Below are positions 14,101-27,700 of a DNA stretch of 64,000 nt, piece after piece. Numbering within the stretch: the stretch's first letter is position 1; each line of letters starts with the position of its first letter. Location of the stretch: assembly GCA_030770545.1 (NCBI GenBank), contig CM061107.1:7776001-7840000 (forward strand). Direction: 5' to 3'. Below the pieces are notes generated by a model that worked only from the letters and a program-made list of their open reading frames with translations, had not been told where the DNA came from and ran no database searches. The translations under genes and the position numbers were made by a program. The stretch is from Macropodus opercularis. Taxonomy: Eukaryota > Chordata > Actinopteri > Anabantiformes > Osphronemidae.

Positions 14101-15524
14101 TGTGTTTGCTTTAGTGCGGCTGCAGATTCCTTCAGAAGCTGTTTCATCCTTTTCCTGTGCTTCAAATTTGAGGTCAGGGTGTTCTTCATTCTTGTTCTGT
14201 TTTTATTCATTCCCTGCCTCTTCACCTATCCATGTTTACAGCTGTTACCTATTAGATATTCATGTAGCTTTTCATGTGAAAGACCGAGTGTGGAGACGAG
14301 CACCTGCCTTCAGCTGCCGGCACCACGCGGCGTAAGCACCGTGATTAATTTAACGCAATGCACTTCCTGACATATTTTTATTCATTTTTACTTCACCTTA
14401 TTTATTTGTTGAATTTCTTCATGTTATATCCTCCTCTCATGCTGTGTTGTGTTGCCTATGGTTTATTTACTCCTTGTCTTTCTTACAAATCAATGAGTGC
14501 ATCACCAGCAGCGTCACCTTCAGATCCGTCCTCACTCTCTTCCTCTTGAGTCCATCTGTTCTGAGTGCGTTCTCATCCTCAGCCGTCCCTTCCTTGTTTC
14601 AACTACCACCTTGAATATTCTGATCTGATTACTCTCTTCCATCCCCAAATTCTTGTGAGCATATGTTAGGTTAGGTATAAAAACCTTGCCTCGTGTCGGA
14701 CGGGACCGTGCAGACTCCCTCAAAACTGCCCATCAGCCGAATGCGAATTGCCTTCGATTAGCCCAGCATTGCTAGTGGCAGGCAGTAATCTGAGGTCATT
14801 TAAGAACGACCAGCGTCTCACAAACATCGACCTTCAGGTTTGATTTTAAAGATGAGTCTCATACACTCATGCGAATGCATTCATACCCCCGCTGTTAAGC
14901 GTTGTAGTAATGAATGCAGAGAGCCACATCCTCTTTCTTACTACTACGCTGTCTCTGACAGACACACACACTCTCATTCATACACATGAGAGCTGCCAGT
15001 ACAGATTTCCTGACTAATTTTAGAGGGTATTTGGATGTTGATTTGAATCTGGCCTCCTGTTGTGCTGCATGTGATGCGTGGAGCTCTGCAGGTTTCTTTT
15101 TCTGGGATGAGCTCCAGGGAGCCACAGGGAAAGTGCCACATGTTGCATGACATTTTCTACCAGGTCACTTCCAGCTTTCTTTCTCTCAGCCTCGGGTTTC
15201 AATCTGATGACTTTTATATTTTCACCTAAATCTCACCAGTTGATTTATTTTCTTTGGTGCTTTTTAAAGGCCTGGTGGGTATTTTTGGCCAGACTGTCTT
15301 TTTCTATATTGAATCTTTTCTTGTCTACTTCTTGTCACAACATGTATCTCTGTCAGTAGCTCTCCACAGTGTTTCATAGATGACAGACGTAGTTTGATTT
15401 GGAAAGTTCAGTGGTGCCATTATATTATAGCCAGAGCCTAAACTCTGGTGCTTGAATTGATTTGTAGCCTGGCCTTGATGGAGGATGGGACTCCCCTGCA
15501 CATTATTGAAATGAGTTGCGAAAT

Positions 15525-15568
<44 letters not shown>

Positions 15569-18500
15569 TTCTCAGTTGTGGCTCAAATGAGCGTCTTCAG
15601 CATCTTTGTTTGTTGTGCTGCATTCTCTCACTGGAGCCGTGAATCCACACTGCTTCTCTCAACCTCAGTGGGTGTAAATGTGTTTGAGTCAAGCCGTTAG
15701 GCAGCAGTTTCCTGTGAGTGTGAGACCGTGTCTGACATTGTTCGTCTTCAACTCATCTTTCATGCAGGGCGATCGTAGCCAGAGAGCTCCATCAGTTCAG
15801 CCAGAGGGGTGAATGAGTAACACTCTGCTAAAACCTCTCTTGGGGAGCTGAGCACACACACTTGGAAAATGTAGACCTGTATCTGACTACTAATCCACAA
15901 AGTCTGCTTGCACAAAAAATCTACTCTGTAAAACAACCAGCACACATCTTCCACTTTTTGCTTAACTGCACATTTTGTCCCATGGTGTCAAGGTTCACAT
16001 ATTAGCACGTCAGGGGGACAATTTGTGAAAGACGAGCTTCTGTTGCTGTGCAAATTTGATGACGTTATGTACAAGCTGTGCAAAGCACGTCATTGTTTTC
16101 CATTGCATGGTCATTTGGCTAATGTTTGACAGAGATCCAAAATGGCCGCCGTAGTTGATCACTCGATATAGTGAGTGTTGATTAAGGTAAAGAATGAGAA
16201 TAAAAAATCTTTAAGAATTTTTACCCTTTTCTGCAAATGTTGCACTTGTTCTGTTTCCTCACGAGATATAATTAGAACAAATCTTATGTAATATTTATCC
16301 ATACTGCTGCTTTAAAAACTGAGAAGTAGTAATAAAAACTTTTAACAGATCAGACCCCGTGAAGAAACACAGTGTGCATGTAGATGGTAAACAGTTTGGT
16401 TGAGTCATTTATAGACGCAGTAAGTGCCTACAGTGCATCTCACTCCAGGGACACAGATGCCACCAGTCAACATTACATCCCGCACCAAACTCCACTAAAG
16501 GCTTTTTGTGTTGGAAAGGCTGCTGGCCTAAAGTGATGTACTCTACTTAAGTAGAGTGAAGTTCTCTTTTATTATTTTTGATTCTTAGCACCGAAATGAT
16601 TAATCCATGAACACCAGCTGTGGCAACTATCGAGGTGGAAAAAAAGGCATGCACTTATTTTAAAAAGATTCGGGCAAGAACGAAGTGGAGTATCTGGGTC
16701 AGGGATGAATCGACGGAGACTCAGATCTGCAGTGAGAGTGTAAGTGTCTGACAGAGTTGGGGAGAGTGGGGATTTGGGCCCTTTGAAAGACTCTCAGATG
16801 AAACCGTAAACAAGTACAGTAGCCACCACTAGTAGTTTTAGCCTAGTGGTGGTGAACCACAATGAAAGAGGGACTAATTAGCTCCATCCACTGATGAACA
16901 AATAATACTTTGTCTGTGTCAACAGAAATCATTAAGATGAAGAACCCATAACACAATCTTAATAATGTATGTATTTATTGGGCTCTGACACACTGAATAG
17001 CCTTTTTGCCACATTTCTACAACAGTTCTTACTAATTACTATTGAGCTTTGTGGCGAGCTTTGCAAGTTTAAACAGCAAGGGTTCATCTCAGACACATCG
17101 CTGTCAGTTGTCGGTCAGTTTGGCCATTCAGCATCCGTTATTCCCTGGCAGACATTGCTTCGTCAGTGAAGTTCCAGCGTCACGGATGTAAAAGTGAGAG
17201 GTTCTCGAACATCTCATGCAGTCGGATGAGTTTGAACGCACCGCGCTGTGTCACTCTTCACACTGCGTTTTGCCTCCTCGCCTGCACCTCATTGTCTGTT
17301 TGCCGCCTCTCTCCTGTCGCCACTTCAAAAAGCCGCTAATGCTCACTTTAGAGGCGGCAGACCTGCGTGTCAGCGACGGCAAAGCACAGTGACAGTTACG
17401 CTCAGGCATGTCTTCAGGCGAACGGATTTTCATAGAGGCAGTATGAATAGGAGAGGAAGCCAGAACAAGGTGGAGAGGACGAAAACACGGTTATGGTTTG
17501 CACCTTAACCACCTCCTTTCATATGAGCAGACTTATTTTTCATTGCGATGTCGAGAATGACAACATCTTCACTCTGTCCACTGTTTGCCTCCAGTATCGT
17601 AATTTCCCCCTCTTCTCCTCTCTTTTGCTCCCTGTCTCAAGTAAATGCTATAATTGCATTTTCCAGCCTGATTTCCATACTAAATATGCTTCCCTCCATC
17701 TGTGGGTGAGCCAAGAGCCCAACTCGACATTGTTCTGCATATCACTCTGCAGCAGGCCCGCGTGCCCTCACTGTGCATCCACTGTGTGTTTTAATTAACC
17801 ATAGTTGGGGTCTGTACTACATCCTCCTCTGCTAACCTCCAAAAGAGACATCAACCCTTTTCCTCATTTCCTGAATATTTTCTTGAAAAGGAAAAGACGC
17901 ATCTGCTTCCATTGGTGGAACAATCCGTTCATTATTTCTTAATTATTTGCTCATTTCTTTCTGCTCCTCGTCCTCCAGTATGTTTAGCTCATTAGTTTTT
18001 ACAGATATTGACCCACAGTCTTCGCCATGCCCCCGTCTGAGCTACATATAATGAGGCTACAGCTACAGAACCTGGCTAATGAATTACCAATGCTGTGCTT
18101 TAATGGGGGATTGTATTTCCTACGGACTCCCCTCTGGAGGTTTCATAACACTTCACGTGAAGCTGCCATATCATTGAAGGTTACTGCTATAATAACTTTC
18201 CACATGAGATGACATGGGATGTGCTGTTGTTGATTTGTACTGTCAACAATTTCTTTTCCTTCACAGCTTTTCTTGGAAAACATGGAAGTGTCACATCACA
18301 ACAATTAGTTTGATTTAGATACAATAGCTTAGTGAGCAGCAGAGGCACAGATTTTATTGAGGCTTCGTCCTTGTGCCATTGGCTTTGAGTGTTAGTCATT
18401 ACGTAGATCTCACCTGTGATGCAGCTACACTTTGTTTCATATATTGACACTCGGGGAGCTCTGCTAGTTGGTCAGAGTGTTTCCAGGGATAACTCTGGTG

Positions 18501-18664
18501 GAAACGGATCAATTCCTGACAGTTCTCTACTTGGACTGTCAAAATAGGATAGTTTCCATCCTAAGCCTCTATATTAAACAACTTATCAAGAGTTGGTGCA
18601 GTTGGCCTACAGGCTGCTGCAGAGCTCCTGCTCACTAAGCAAACCTGGAGACTGTGATAACACG

Positions 18665-18729
<65 letters not shown>

Positions 18730-21700
18730 CTTCTCTCTTAACAAAGATTTGCTTTTCAAGGGCAAAAACACTTCAATAGCCCATTTGTGATGGTGTCTGA
18801 GCTACGCTGCCAGCAGCCACACTTACATTTTGTCTAAATCAAAAACCGTTTATACATTATTGAGGTTTTTTATTTTTATTACATTCATTTTCAGACAGAC
18901 TTCTCTCATCAGTTGTGGAAAGAACGTTGTTTATACATTAGACATTGCTTATATTAATATTTTAATTCCTACTGAGATATAGAGAACGAAACATCTGTTA
19001 ATCCTGTTTATTTCTTGCAATTATGGACAAACTTTGATCAACATGTATTGACAGTATTTTTACCAAACTGCTAGTGTTGGCACTAATGTATTCTTATGTA
19101 CAACACACATGTTAGTCAAAGCTGATCTGTATCAGTTTTGTTCACATAAAAAAAGTAATTCTTAGAACCCTTAAAATTTAATAGCAAATACAAAAATCAC
19201 TTTGAAACACAAACTGATGACAGTAAGAAGGAGAAAGACCTAAAAGAACAGAAGAGTGACTTCACCCTTGTCCTGATTACATGATGAGGGAAGCAGGACT
19301 TAGATAAACCATCATTTGTCCTTTGTGAAATCAGTACTTTGTAAATGTTAGCGTGTCTCTATCCAGGATGATTAGTCACAGACAAGCCTGCCTCAGCTTT
19401 TATATTAAAAAATATCCTCCTCTACTGGTGTTTGAGTCACTTAGCATGAAATAAGTAATGGATTTAATTGAAAAGATGAGAATTTCGACAGCAGGCGCTA
19501 ATGAGATCTGTTCCTGGTGAGGTTTGCTTTCCAGCTGCTGACTAATGCTCAAAACGACTGGAAGCAAGTTTATTACTAAAAACAATGTCATCAAGAAGAG
19601 AGAAAGAAACACGGCAAATAAATGTGAAGCTTCCTGCCGATTTCTGCCACAAGAAACTAGTTTGTCAGCTTGAAGAAGTTAATTTAGATCCAAGGCTGGT
19701 GTTGACCTAACTCTCAGCAAGCAGATGTTTTTCAGTCTACACAACTAAACTAAGACCCATGTGAGCCTATTGTTTCTCTTTTTCTCTCAGATGAGCAGCA
19801 AACGCTCCAGCAGTTTCCGACGGGCCATCGCCAATGGCCGGCGCACGCTGCAAAGGGAAATACTGCTGGACGAGACGGGGCTGGGCCTGTACAAGCGTTT
19901 TGTTCGCTATGTGGCCTATGAAATCCTGCCCTGCGAGACAGACCGGCGCTGGTACTTCCACCAGAACCGCCTGTGTCCACCGCCTGTCTTCATCGCCATC
20001 GTCACTATCGTCCAGGTGAAACTCTCAACATGTGCTTCTATCCCAAAGCAGCGACTGTTCTGTTGGCTTAGTTGTTTGCCTCAGACCCACTGAAAAGATT
20101 TTGATCGCACACTTTTACGGTGAGCCTGATATGAGCTGGTAACATTTGGGAGTCAGGAGCTTAGTGGGTACATTTATTGCCATTGCTCCCAGCTAAAGCC
20201 CTCAGTCAGCCACATGCAGTGGGGCGGTTTTTCCACACTAATTCTGGAACTTTGAAATCAGGTCAGTAAGCAGCCCGAACACTGCAGTGGCATTAATTGA
20301 CCTATTATGTTCACGTGAAAAAAGAAAGCCACTAACACGGAAGCCCTCAGGGCCACGGCTGAATGGTCTGGGATTAGCCGGCAAAAATAACCCATCGCTT
20401 CTTAACAAAACGTCATCATTTCCCCTGAAATTAGCATAATTCTGAGGAAGACGAGCCAAGTGCTCTCAGAATGCCTCCAAATAGCACTGAGTGGTCTGTA
20501 ATGACAATGAGGATGCGATGATAACGGTTCACAATCATTTTAATTCAGACAAATACTCATTATTTTACGAAAAGAAATGAATGGAATCCACCCAGATGAG
20601 CTTTGTTTCTGTAGGCAATAATTGTCTCCACACGTCTGTGAAGCATCAGCTGAAGAACGGAGAAACAGAAGAAAACACATCATGTGTCTTTCGTGTAAAA
20701 CACAATGGGTTTTGTTTTGCAGAGCCGTCTCCACCTTTTGTACCAGCCCTCTGCAGAAAGTGTGTGTAGTGGGTATGTCAGCAAGAGCTGACGCTTTGGT
20801 GTCATGTCTGTGTCTGTCTTGCAGATTATTGTGTTCATGTGCTATGGCATCATGCTAAATAAGTGGGTGCTGCAGACCTATCAGCCTGACTTCATGAAGA
20901 GCGCCCTGGTCTATCACCCTGGCCACCGTGCACAAGTGTGGCGCTTCTTCAGCTACATGTTTATGCATGTCGGGTACGTTTCCCACCCCCACAGTTAATG
21001 AACGTCCAGTGGGTTGTTAATGGAAAAGGCATCTGAACCCTGTTCTCTCTCCGTTCTCTCTCCTCAGTCTAGAGCAGCTGGGGTTCAATGCGCTACTGCA
21101 GCTAATGATTGGCGTTCCTCTGGAGATGGTCCATGGCATCTTACGCATAAGTTTGCTTTACATGGCAGGGGTGCTGGCTGGTGAGTGCTTCATATGTTAT
21201 CGTGTGAACCAGAGCTGCAGAAAGATGATATGTCATAAAACGAGATAAACGCTGCTGCCAAACAGATAGATGGGCTTTTTTTTTTTTTACTGTACAGTTC
21301 GAATAGCATTTCATCTTGTGTTTTGCATGTCTGTGCTTGGAGTGTGGGTGTAATGAAGAGAGAAAAAGCTATGAAGGCTGACGTTTGATAGTTCTGATGA
21401 ACCCAAACCGACTAGTTGCTCCGCGTTATATATTTTTTAATGGCAGGCCGCTAAACTGAAAGTACTGTAAGTGCGGTGACTCACAGTTCCCAGAGTTTAG
21501 GCTGCGACACTCAAATATTTGTTGAGGAGAAATCTCATTAAGCTTCATTAAGACCGTTTGGTGACTGGTGACTTTCAAATATGCACTGATTGCAAATGTA
21601 TTGGGGTTTTTTGGCATGTGCTAAAGTCATATCAGCACTGCTGCACAAAGCTCTTATACTTTTCATCTTTACTGGAAACAATTTCTGTCCTGGATCTTGT

Positions 21701-24700
21701 AAATCTGTTCCCATCATTTGATTACTGTCACGAGCCTCATTCATATACAGTTATATTCAGCCGTCTTCACTAACATGGTTTTTAGACTTTCTCTTACTTC
21801 TGACTACAAATACATTTTCATTTTTATTTTCCTGTCCTCTCTCTGTGCGTGCGGTAATAAAATGGAGTCAAAGCTGCTCAAAACCACTCCAGCTCTGTGA
21901 GAACCAGACCCACCCGCATGCAAATACTCTTTACTCTCATGAATTATTGTAGCTTTGATTTATTTGAGCCACGATGATAGAGAAGAGCAAGTGAGTGAGC
22001 AAGAAAAGTGGGAGAGTAATGCAGGGTTTCTCTCCAGGGAATCAACCTAAGTACCATTTGAAAAGCACTTTTTTTTCCGCTCCAGTCTGAAAACAGCGAG
22101 ATCAAACATGGTGACATTTGTAGCCTCAGAGCCTGGAGTCAAAGTGCATTCATTAGAATTTCTATTCAAGTCATGAGAGTGATCAAACATTAATTATGTG
22201 TAACTACAAAGCTGCAACTGTCTGGAAGTGCATTCATATTTTGCTGCACTTATAACATGATATAATCCGCATCACAGTTCTTGGTCCACGTTCAGTCCAA
22301 TCCTTGTGAACAGATGAGATGATGCATGAAATCTGGCAACGTATTAATTTCACCTTCTGATTCTGGCTGAAATTCGCTCAGTGTTGGCACCAATATTGTG
22401 ATCTATTGGACGTTAGAAAGCAGGATGGGAAGCTCCCTGCGTGTTTGGAGTTTCATACGAGTCTGCAGGGGTCTTGGGGTTAATGACAATAAGCGAACAG
22501 TCCAGTATGTGAGAGGTCAGACAGAGGCTCTGGGCACAGGAGGCGGTTTTCAGAACCAACCCGTTCCATCCGTTCAAGTGATGCAGAGTGGTGGTGAGGA
22601 TGGTGGTGTTCAGAGGGTTAGGGGTTACACAAGTTCAAATACGTAGATTGACAGATTTTTGAACATTTTGCTTCTTCCTTCATTTCTGCTCATGTGTGTT
22701 GGAAGTCCCCCCTGATTCAGGTTACTCAAGGAAACTCGTAGTATTTCCCTACTTCGCATGTTTACATTCATGCAGCGCTCATCTGGATCATCCGTAAAAT
22801 AACGTTGGCTACTGCTTTTAGTTCTTGTGTGTTTAATAATGGCGAAAACTTAGTTGGACAGGTTTTAGCTAGAAGCCACATGCTCACACTTTTGAAGTAC
22901 ATTGTCTGACTGTGTGCATGTGTCCTTGGATGTGTGCTGACAAGAGGAACAATCCTGTAATTATTTCCTGACCCTGAATCCTGTCCTTGCTTGTTTTGCA
23001 TCCATTCTTCACGGCTGTGCTGCGTGATCAGCAGATGAAGATCTCCTCCTGAATCTCATGTTTCAAAAATAAGAACAGCATCAGTCTGGATTTCAGACAG
23101 CGTTGACGAGAGGAATGTTAAATGTTGAGTCATGTTCAACATTTCGTCCCGGCTCCACATTAAAGAGAAACAGCAGGGATTCATTTTTTTCCGCTCTCTG
23201 TCTCATTTGGTTCCCGTTCCCTCGGGCGAACTACTCCTTCAGCTTCTTCATGAGCTTCAGGACATCAGCAGGTGCCAGAACACCATGTTTCTCCTCGTTG
23301 CCCTGTGTGAGCCTCAGGGTGTCTGCCTCCTCTCACACCTTACATCTGAAACAAGTCTCCCAGCAGCCTCTGCCAGCTTTACTCTCAGCACCTCCCATTC
23401 AACTCAGCCATCAGTGTGTGGATGATGCTTTAGTGGAGGCATAGTAATAGGAGATTTGGATTTTTTTTCCTTCCACTGCAATCATCAATGTGGCATAAAC
23501 AACGACTTGAAGTAAACAAGTAAACCTCTAATCACATTCTAGTGAAAGACACTAAAAAGGAGCAAAGTCACATCAGTGTGTTTATACTTTCTGTCTTATT
23601 TGCATGTTCAGTTCAGTTTATTTAACCACAGGAGTCAAGTCAAGGCAGAAACCAAAGTACAGCTGAGACCATGAGAGCGTTCGGCGCGTCTCTGAACACC
23701 CCGTCACCCTGGGGTCGTGCTGTAGCTCCAGCCAGTGTTGGGAAACGCTGTGCTCGCGGTGGTTGCGCGTATTCTCCAGGCGAAGAGTTATGTGGCCTGA
23801 TGTTGTTTACGGTCTGTTGGGAAATTCTAATGGAAATGTGATAAATGGCTTCATGTCGGTTTAACCTCATTGTCGCACGCTCGTTGATATCGTCATTAGT
23901 TAAGCGCGTCACTCCGAGTTCCATGTAATGTTTAATCCTTCAGCGGTTGATGAATGTCGCTCTGATATCCGGCAGGACGGCGGCGGTGGCGCGGCCATGG
24001 CGCTCGCTGTATTGTCGCTCCTAATTAAGCCCGATGATTGTTTCAGCCTTCTCTCGTGCTAATAAAACACTGCTCGGTTTCTACATGACTGCAGGTCTTC
24101 AGGCTCAGATTTGCCTGTGTTAAACCACAGCTTTTTGCATTTCTGTTATATAACTGGATGATGCTCTGAACATATTTACGCTGGGTAAATATGATTATAT
24201 CTACTGCCAGTGAACAGAAGAGCTTGGTACCTCGCCAAGACTGACTTTGTCTATCATCGATTTTTGATGCTTAGTGGAGGCACGCGAGCTGCTGAGGCTC
24301 TGTATTTCTATGGAGATCCCATAGAAATACAACTCTGATGCAATCTGCAATGCTTTCAGTGGAGTCATTCAAGTGAACAGAAACAGAGTTTGATGTAAGT
24401 TCAGTAAAGAAGTGGAGGTAAAGGTTCAGATTCTTTTGTGTGCACTTAAGGTCACACATACACACGTTACAGCTGAATGAATGGACTGTGACTCTGTGTC
24501 TGGCTCTGACTTTGGCAAGTGTTGTATGTGGAGCTGAAGAATCTGCTCCTGTGTTTCTGATTGACTCCCCTGGTGCTGAGCTCTGAGGAGGCAGGGTGAC
24601 CTTGGTGCGTTGCAGCCTCTGCCAGCATGATTATGGTAATTTCCACCCCCACCCATCCCTGATTCCACCCTACAGTCAACTCCTCGTAGGTGACACCAAG

Positions 24701-27700
24701 CTCACCTCTGCAACCACCCCCAACACCCAGATGACAAATATTTCTACTGTAATGCGTCCGATCCCATTTGGATGGAGCGAGTCCGTCAGCAAAGGCAGGA
24801 AGACGTCCATAAAGCTGTGTGAAGCCAATACAGCAGAGCAATACATCTCAGGCTCTGGACTCTGCTTAGTTTATCTAAACTTTGGTGGTTGGTTTCAAGG
24901 TTCCCTGATAAAGACGCACATCGCGCCATCACTGTGACTGTATAACCTTGAACACAGGAAGTGATTTCATGCTCTTTATTGTTGCTCTGTTGGGAAGATT
25001 TGAGTCATTTCCATCCAAGGTTAACTTGTTAGCTGAAATGCAGTCGCGAGTGAGGACTGCTTTGCTCAAACTGTACTGGAGTCTTTCTTCATGGCATGAA
25101 TCAGCCAGTGTCACTGCATGTACACACTCAGTACCTTCTCCTCCATTACAGACATGCTTCTATGCCCACACACCCTCACCCAGATCTGCTATGATTATAC
25201 TGACTGCTGGTGCTGTGCTGAGTAGTCTCCTCTCAGCAGCTCTGAGGATGTGGCTCGTGGACATTATTGATTTTTCCCGATGCCCCCTGGGCTGCGGGGT
25301 AGTATAAATATTATCATATTTTTCCTCATGTGGCAAATCTGTATGTGTAGAAACTGTTAGGAAAAACAGAATCAGCCTCTAAGGAAACCAAGGGCAAGGT
25401 TTGTTTACCGTGGCCATGTTGGCGCACTATGAGACTGATTAATTGTTCGTTTCTCAGTGCTTGGCATTAGCACCACGGAAATCTTCCGTTTTTTTAATCG
25501 CGTTTCCTTTTTTTCGTTGGGGGATGTCGTGATTCATGTTGGGTTTCGACACTGGAGGTGCGTTCATCTAATGATCTGCTCTGACTCCAACGCAGGAGCG
25601 CAGGTGTGAAGTGTTTTGTCGCTTTGAGGATGCTGACAGTTTGGATGCTCCCCCACAGCTTGACACAAAAGAGAAGTCGAACTTTACAGACTCCTTCTTT
25701 GCCTTCATGTGGTATGAGAACCTGCTGCTCAGCTCACGGCACGAAGAGCTGGAACAAGATGTTAGATTGGATGAGAACTGATTGCGAGTCATGATGAGTC
25801 ACGGAACATATTTCCAGTAAAGGTGATATTTCCTTTATCTCGTCCCGTCTGGATGACTCAGAGGTGTCAATCTACATCTCAGGGGGAAATCTCTTAAACA
25901 GAACTCACCCAGTCTGACAAGATGATTATGGTTACACACAGGCTTCAGTTCCACTGCAATACAAGAAGCAAAATTAAATGTAAAGAAGCAACCACTTGAG
26001 AGATTGACATCTTTTAAATCTGCTCATAGAAAACGCTTAAAGATATATTATATAATATTTATCAACAGCTGCAGGGTATTTTAAATAAGCTTTTAGGAGC
26101 CTTTGTCTCCAGACGTCAGTCCTCAGTATTTTAATCTGGAGCACATCGCATTTTACAAGATGACATTGAATGCAACCAGCTAAGATCTCACTTTCCCGTT
26201 TTTTGTACAAATTGTAATATCACTGTTTCTAATATGTCAATATTTGCTTCATTCAAATTCATTTAATTATCACTAAACTGTAGTTGAGTGTGGTTTTACC
26301 TCCTTGTTGTGTAATTGCTGTAGTATATTTAAACACAGTGTAAAAACCTGTTCATCGAAACGCATGGTTGCACCACTGGTGTGTCTTTCGTGTCACTGGG
26401 TCTCATGCTGCCACTCACTGACTTGTTTCATCAGTGTCCCTCCAGTCTTATTCGTGCTTAGTAAATAAATTGTATCAGGCACTTTCCCAGTTTATTGGCC
26501 CACAGAGGCAGCCCTGTGACTGTGGCAGTGCTGACTTCAGCACATCTCTGTGCCGGGCCACTAGATTTAGTGGATACAGGATGGACGTGTCCTGGGAGAA
26601 TGTGTACAAACCGAGCAAGCTGAACCTGAATGGCAGCAATCCCACAGTATGAGCGGTCAGATGTTGCCCTCGCTGATTCAGTCCTATGAGCTCAGGTGGT
26701 TTCTATTCAGACGTTTTACTGTTAAATGAGAACAGATTGCTTCAATATGATCAACTTCAGTATGATAAATTATATTCTTTCATGTCTCATAATAATTCAT
26801 GGCAAAATAAATTTGGCCAGTGTGGGTGATTTTTCCTCATAGTTCATAACAATAGGCTAAACAAACCTGAATAAATAAACATTCATTGTCCTTTATTGGT
26901 CCTCGCCTGAGTAATTTATTGACTTGCCAAGCAAGAAGTGCAGCTCAATGAATATTAATGTTCACAGACACCATTTAGGTTTCCAGAAATACCTTCTTTA
27001 GACAGCTTTAGAAATTAAATGTATGCCACCACCAAAAAATCTATTCCTCTAGATTAAACTTTCAAAAAGCTTTTGACTGTGTTTACATGTAACTCACTTT
27101 CACTCCAAGCTCTACTGTATTGTTACGGCTTTGTGTTATGAGTATAAGCAAATACCAATATGTGAATGGAAATGAACCATGCATAACACTACTTATACAA
27201 ATCACTGGCTGTTTATAGAAAACATGCCTGATACGATTTATTACATTAATCCTCACATGTAGTGGCTGTATAACTATAACCTGGGTCTTCACTGTCTTTT
27301 TAAATATTTCACAGACCATAAGTAGTTTATGTTACAAAACTGTGAAACGTGTCATGTTTATAGGTTTTGAGACATGATTACTCGTGTTTTTGCAGGATTA
27401 AAGGAGGCTTTCATTGCACCATTTGCTGCCATAGTCTTCACTGGTGTGGATACAGAGCTGTCAGACTTCAGATCAGCTTACCACCTCTTGTGTGCCCCTT
27501 ATTCCAGAGTGACTGGAAAATATAACGTTGACCCATATCTTAGGGGAGGCTTGAGGTAACAGTAATGGTGTAGCACGTTTGGTTCGTGAGAGAAATCAGA
27601 ATTGGGGATAAAATTGGAGAAGGCAGCTCTGAGAGAAGCCAGACGTATGTCATCTTTACTGTCTTCACTGCAGTGCACCTGTGAATGTTACACACTCGCC

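Larger units (their letters stand above)
13774..19790 (+). other. rhbdl1: rhbdl1 intron 2
   Basis: A 6.0 kb intron between GTAAGA and CTCTCAG splice sites, phase 0. It contains two microsatellites, an 18-bp perfect palindrome at 16540-16557 and a 9-bp inverted repeat at 16823-16852. No coding gene is recognisable. Confidence 0.8.

Noticed and set aside
18593..18790. Frame rich in Thr-His repeats
   Set aside because: It is the translation of the (CA)n microsatellite.
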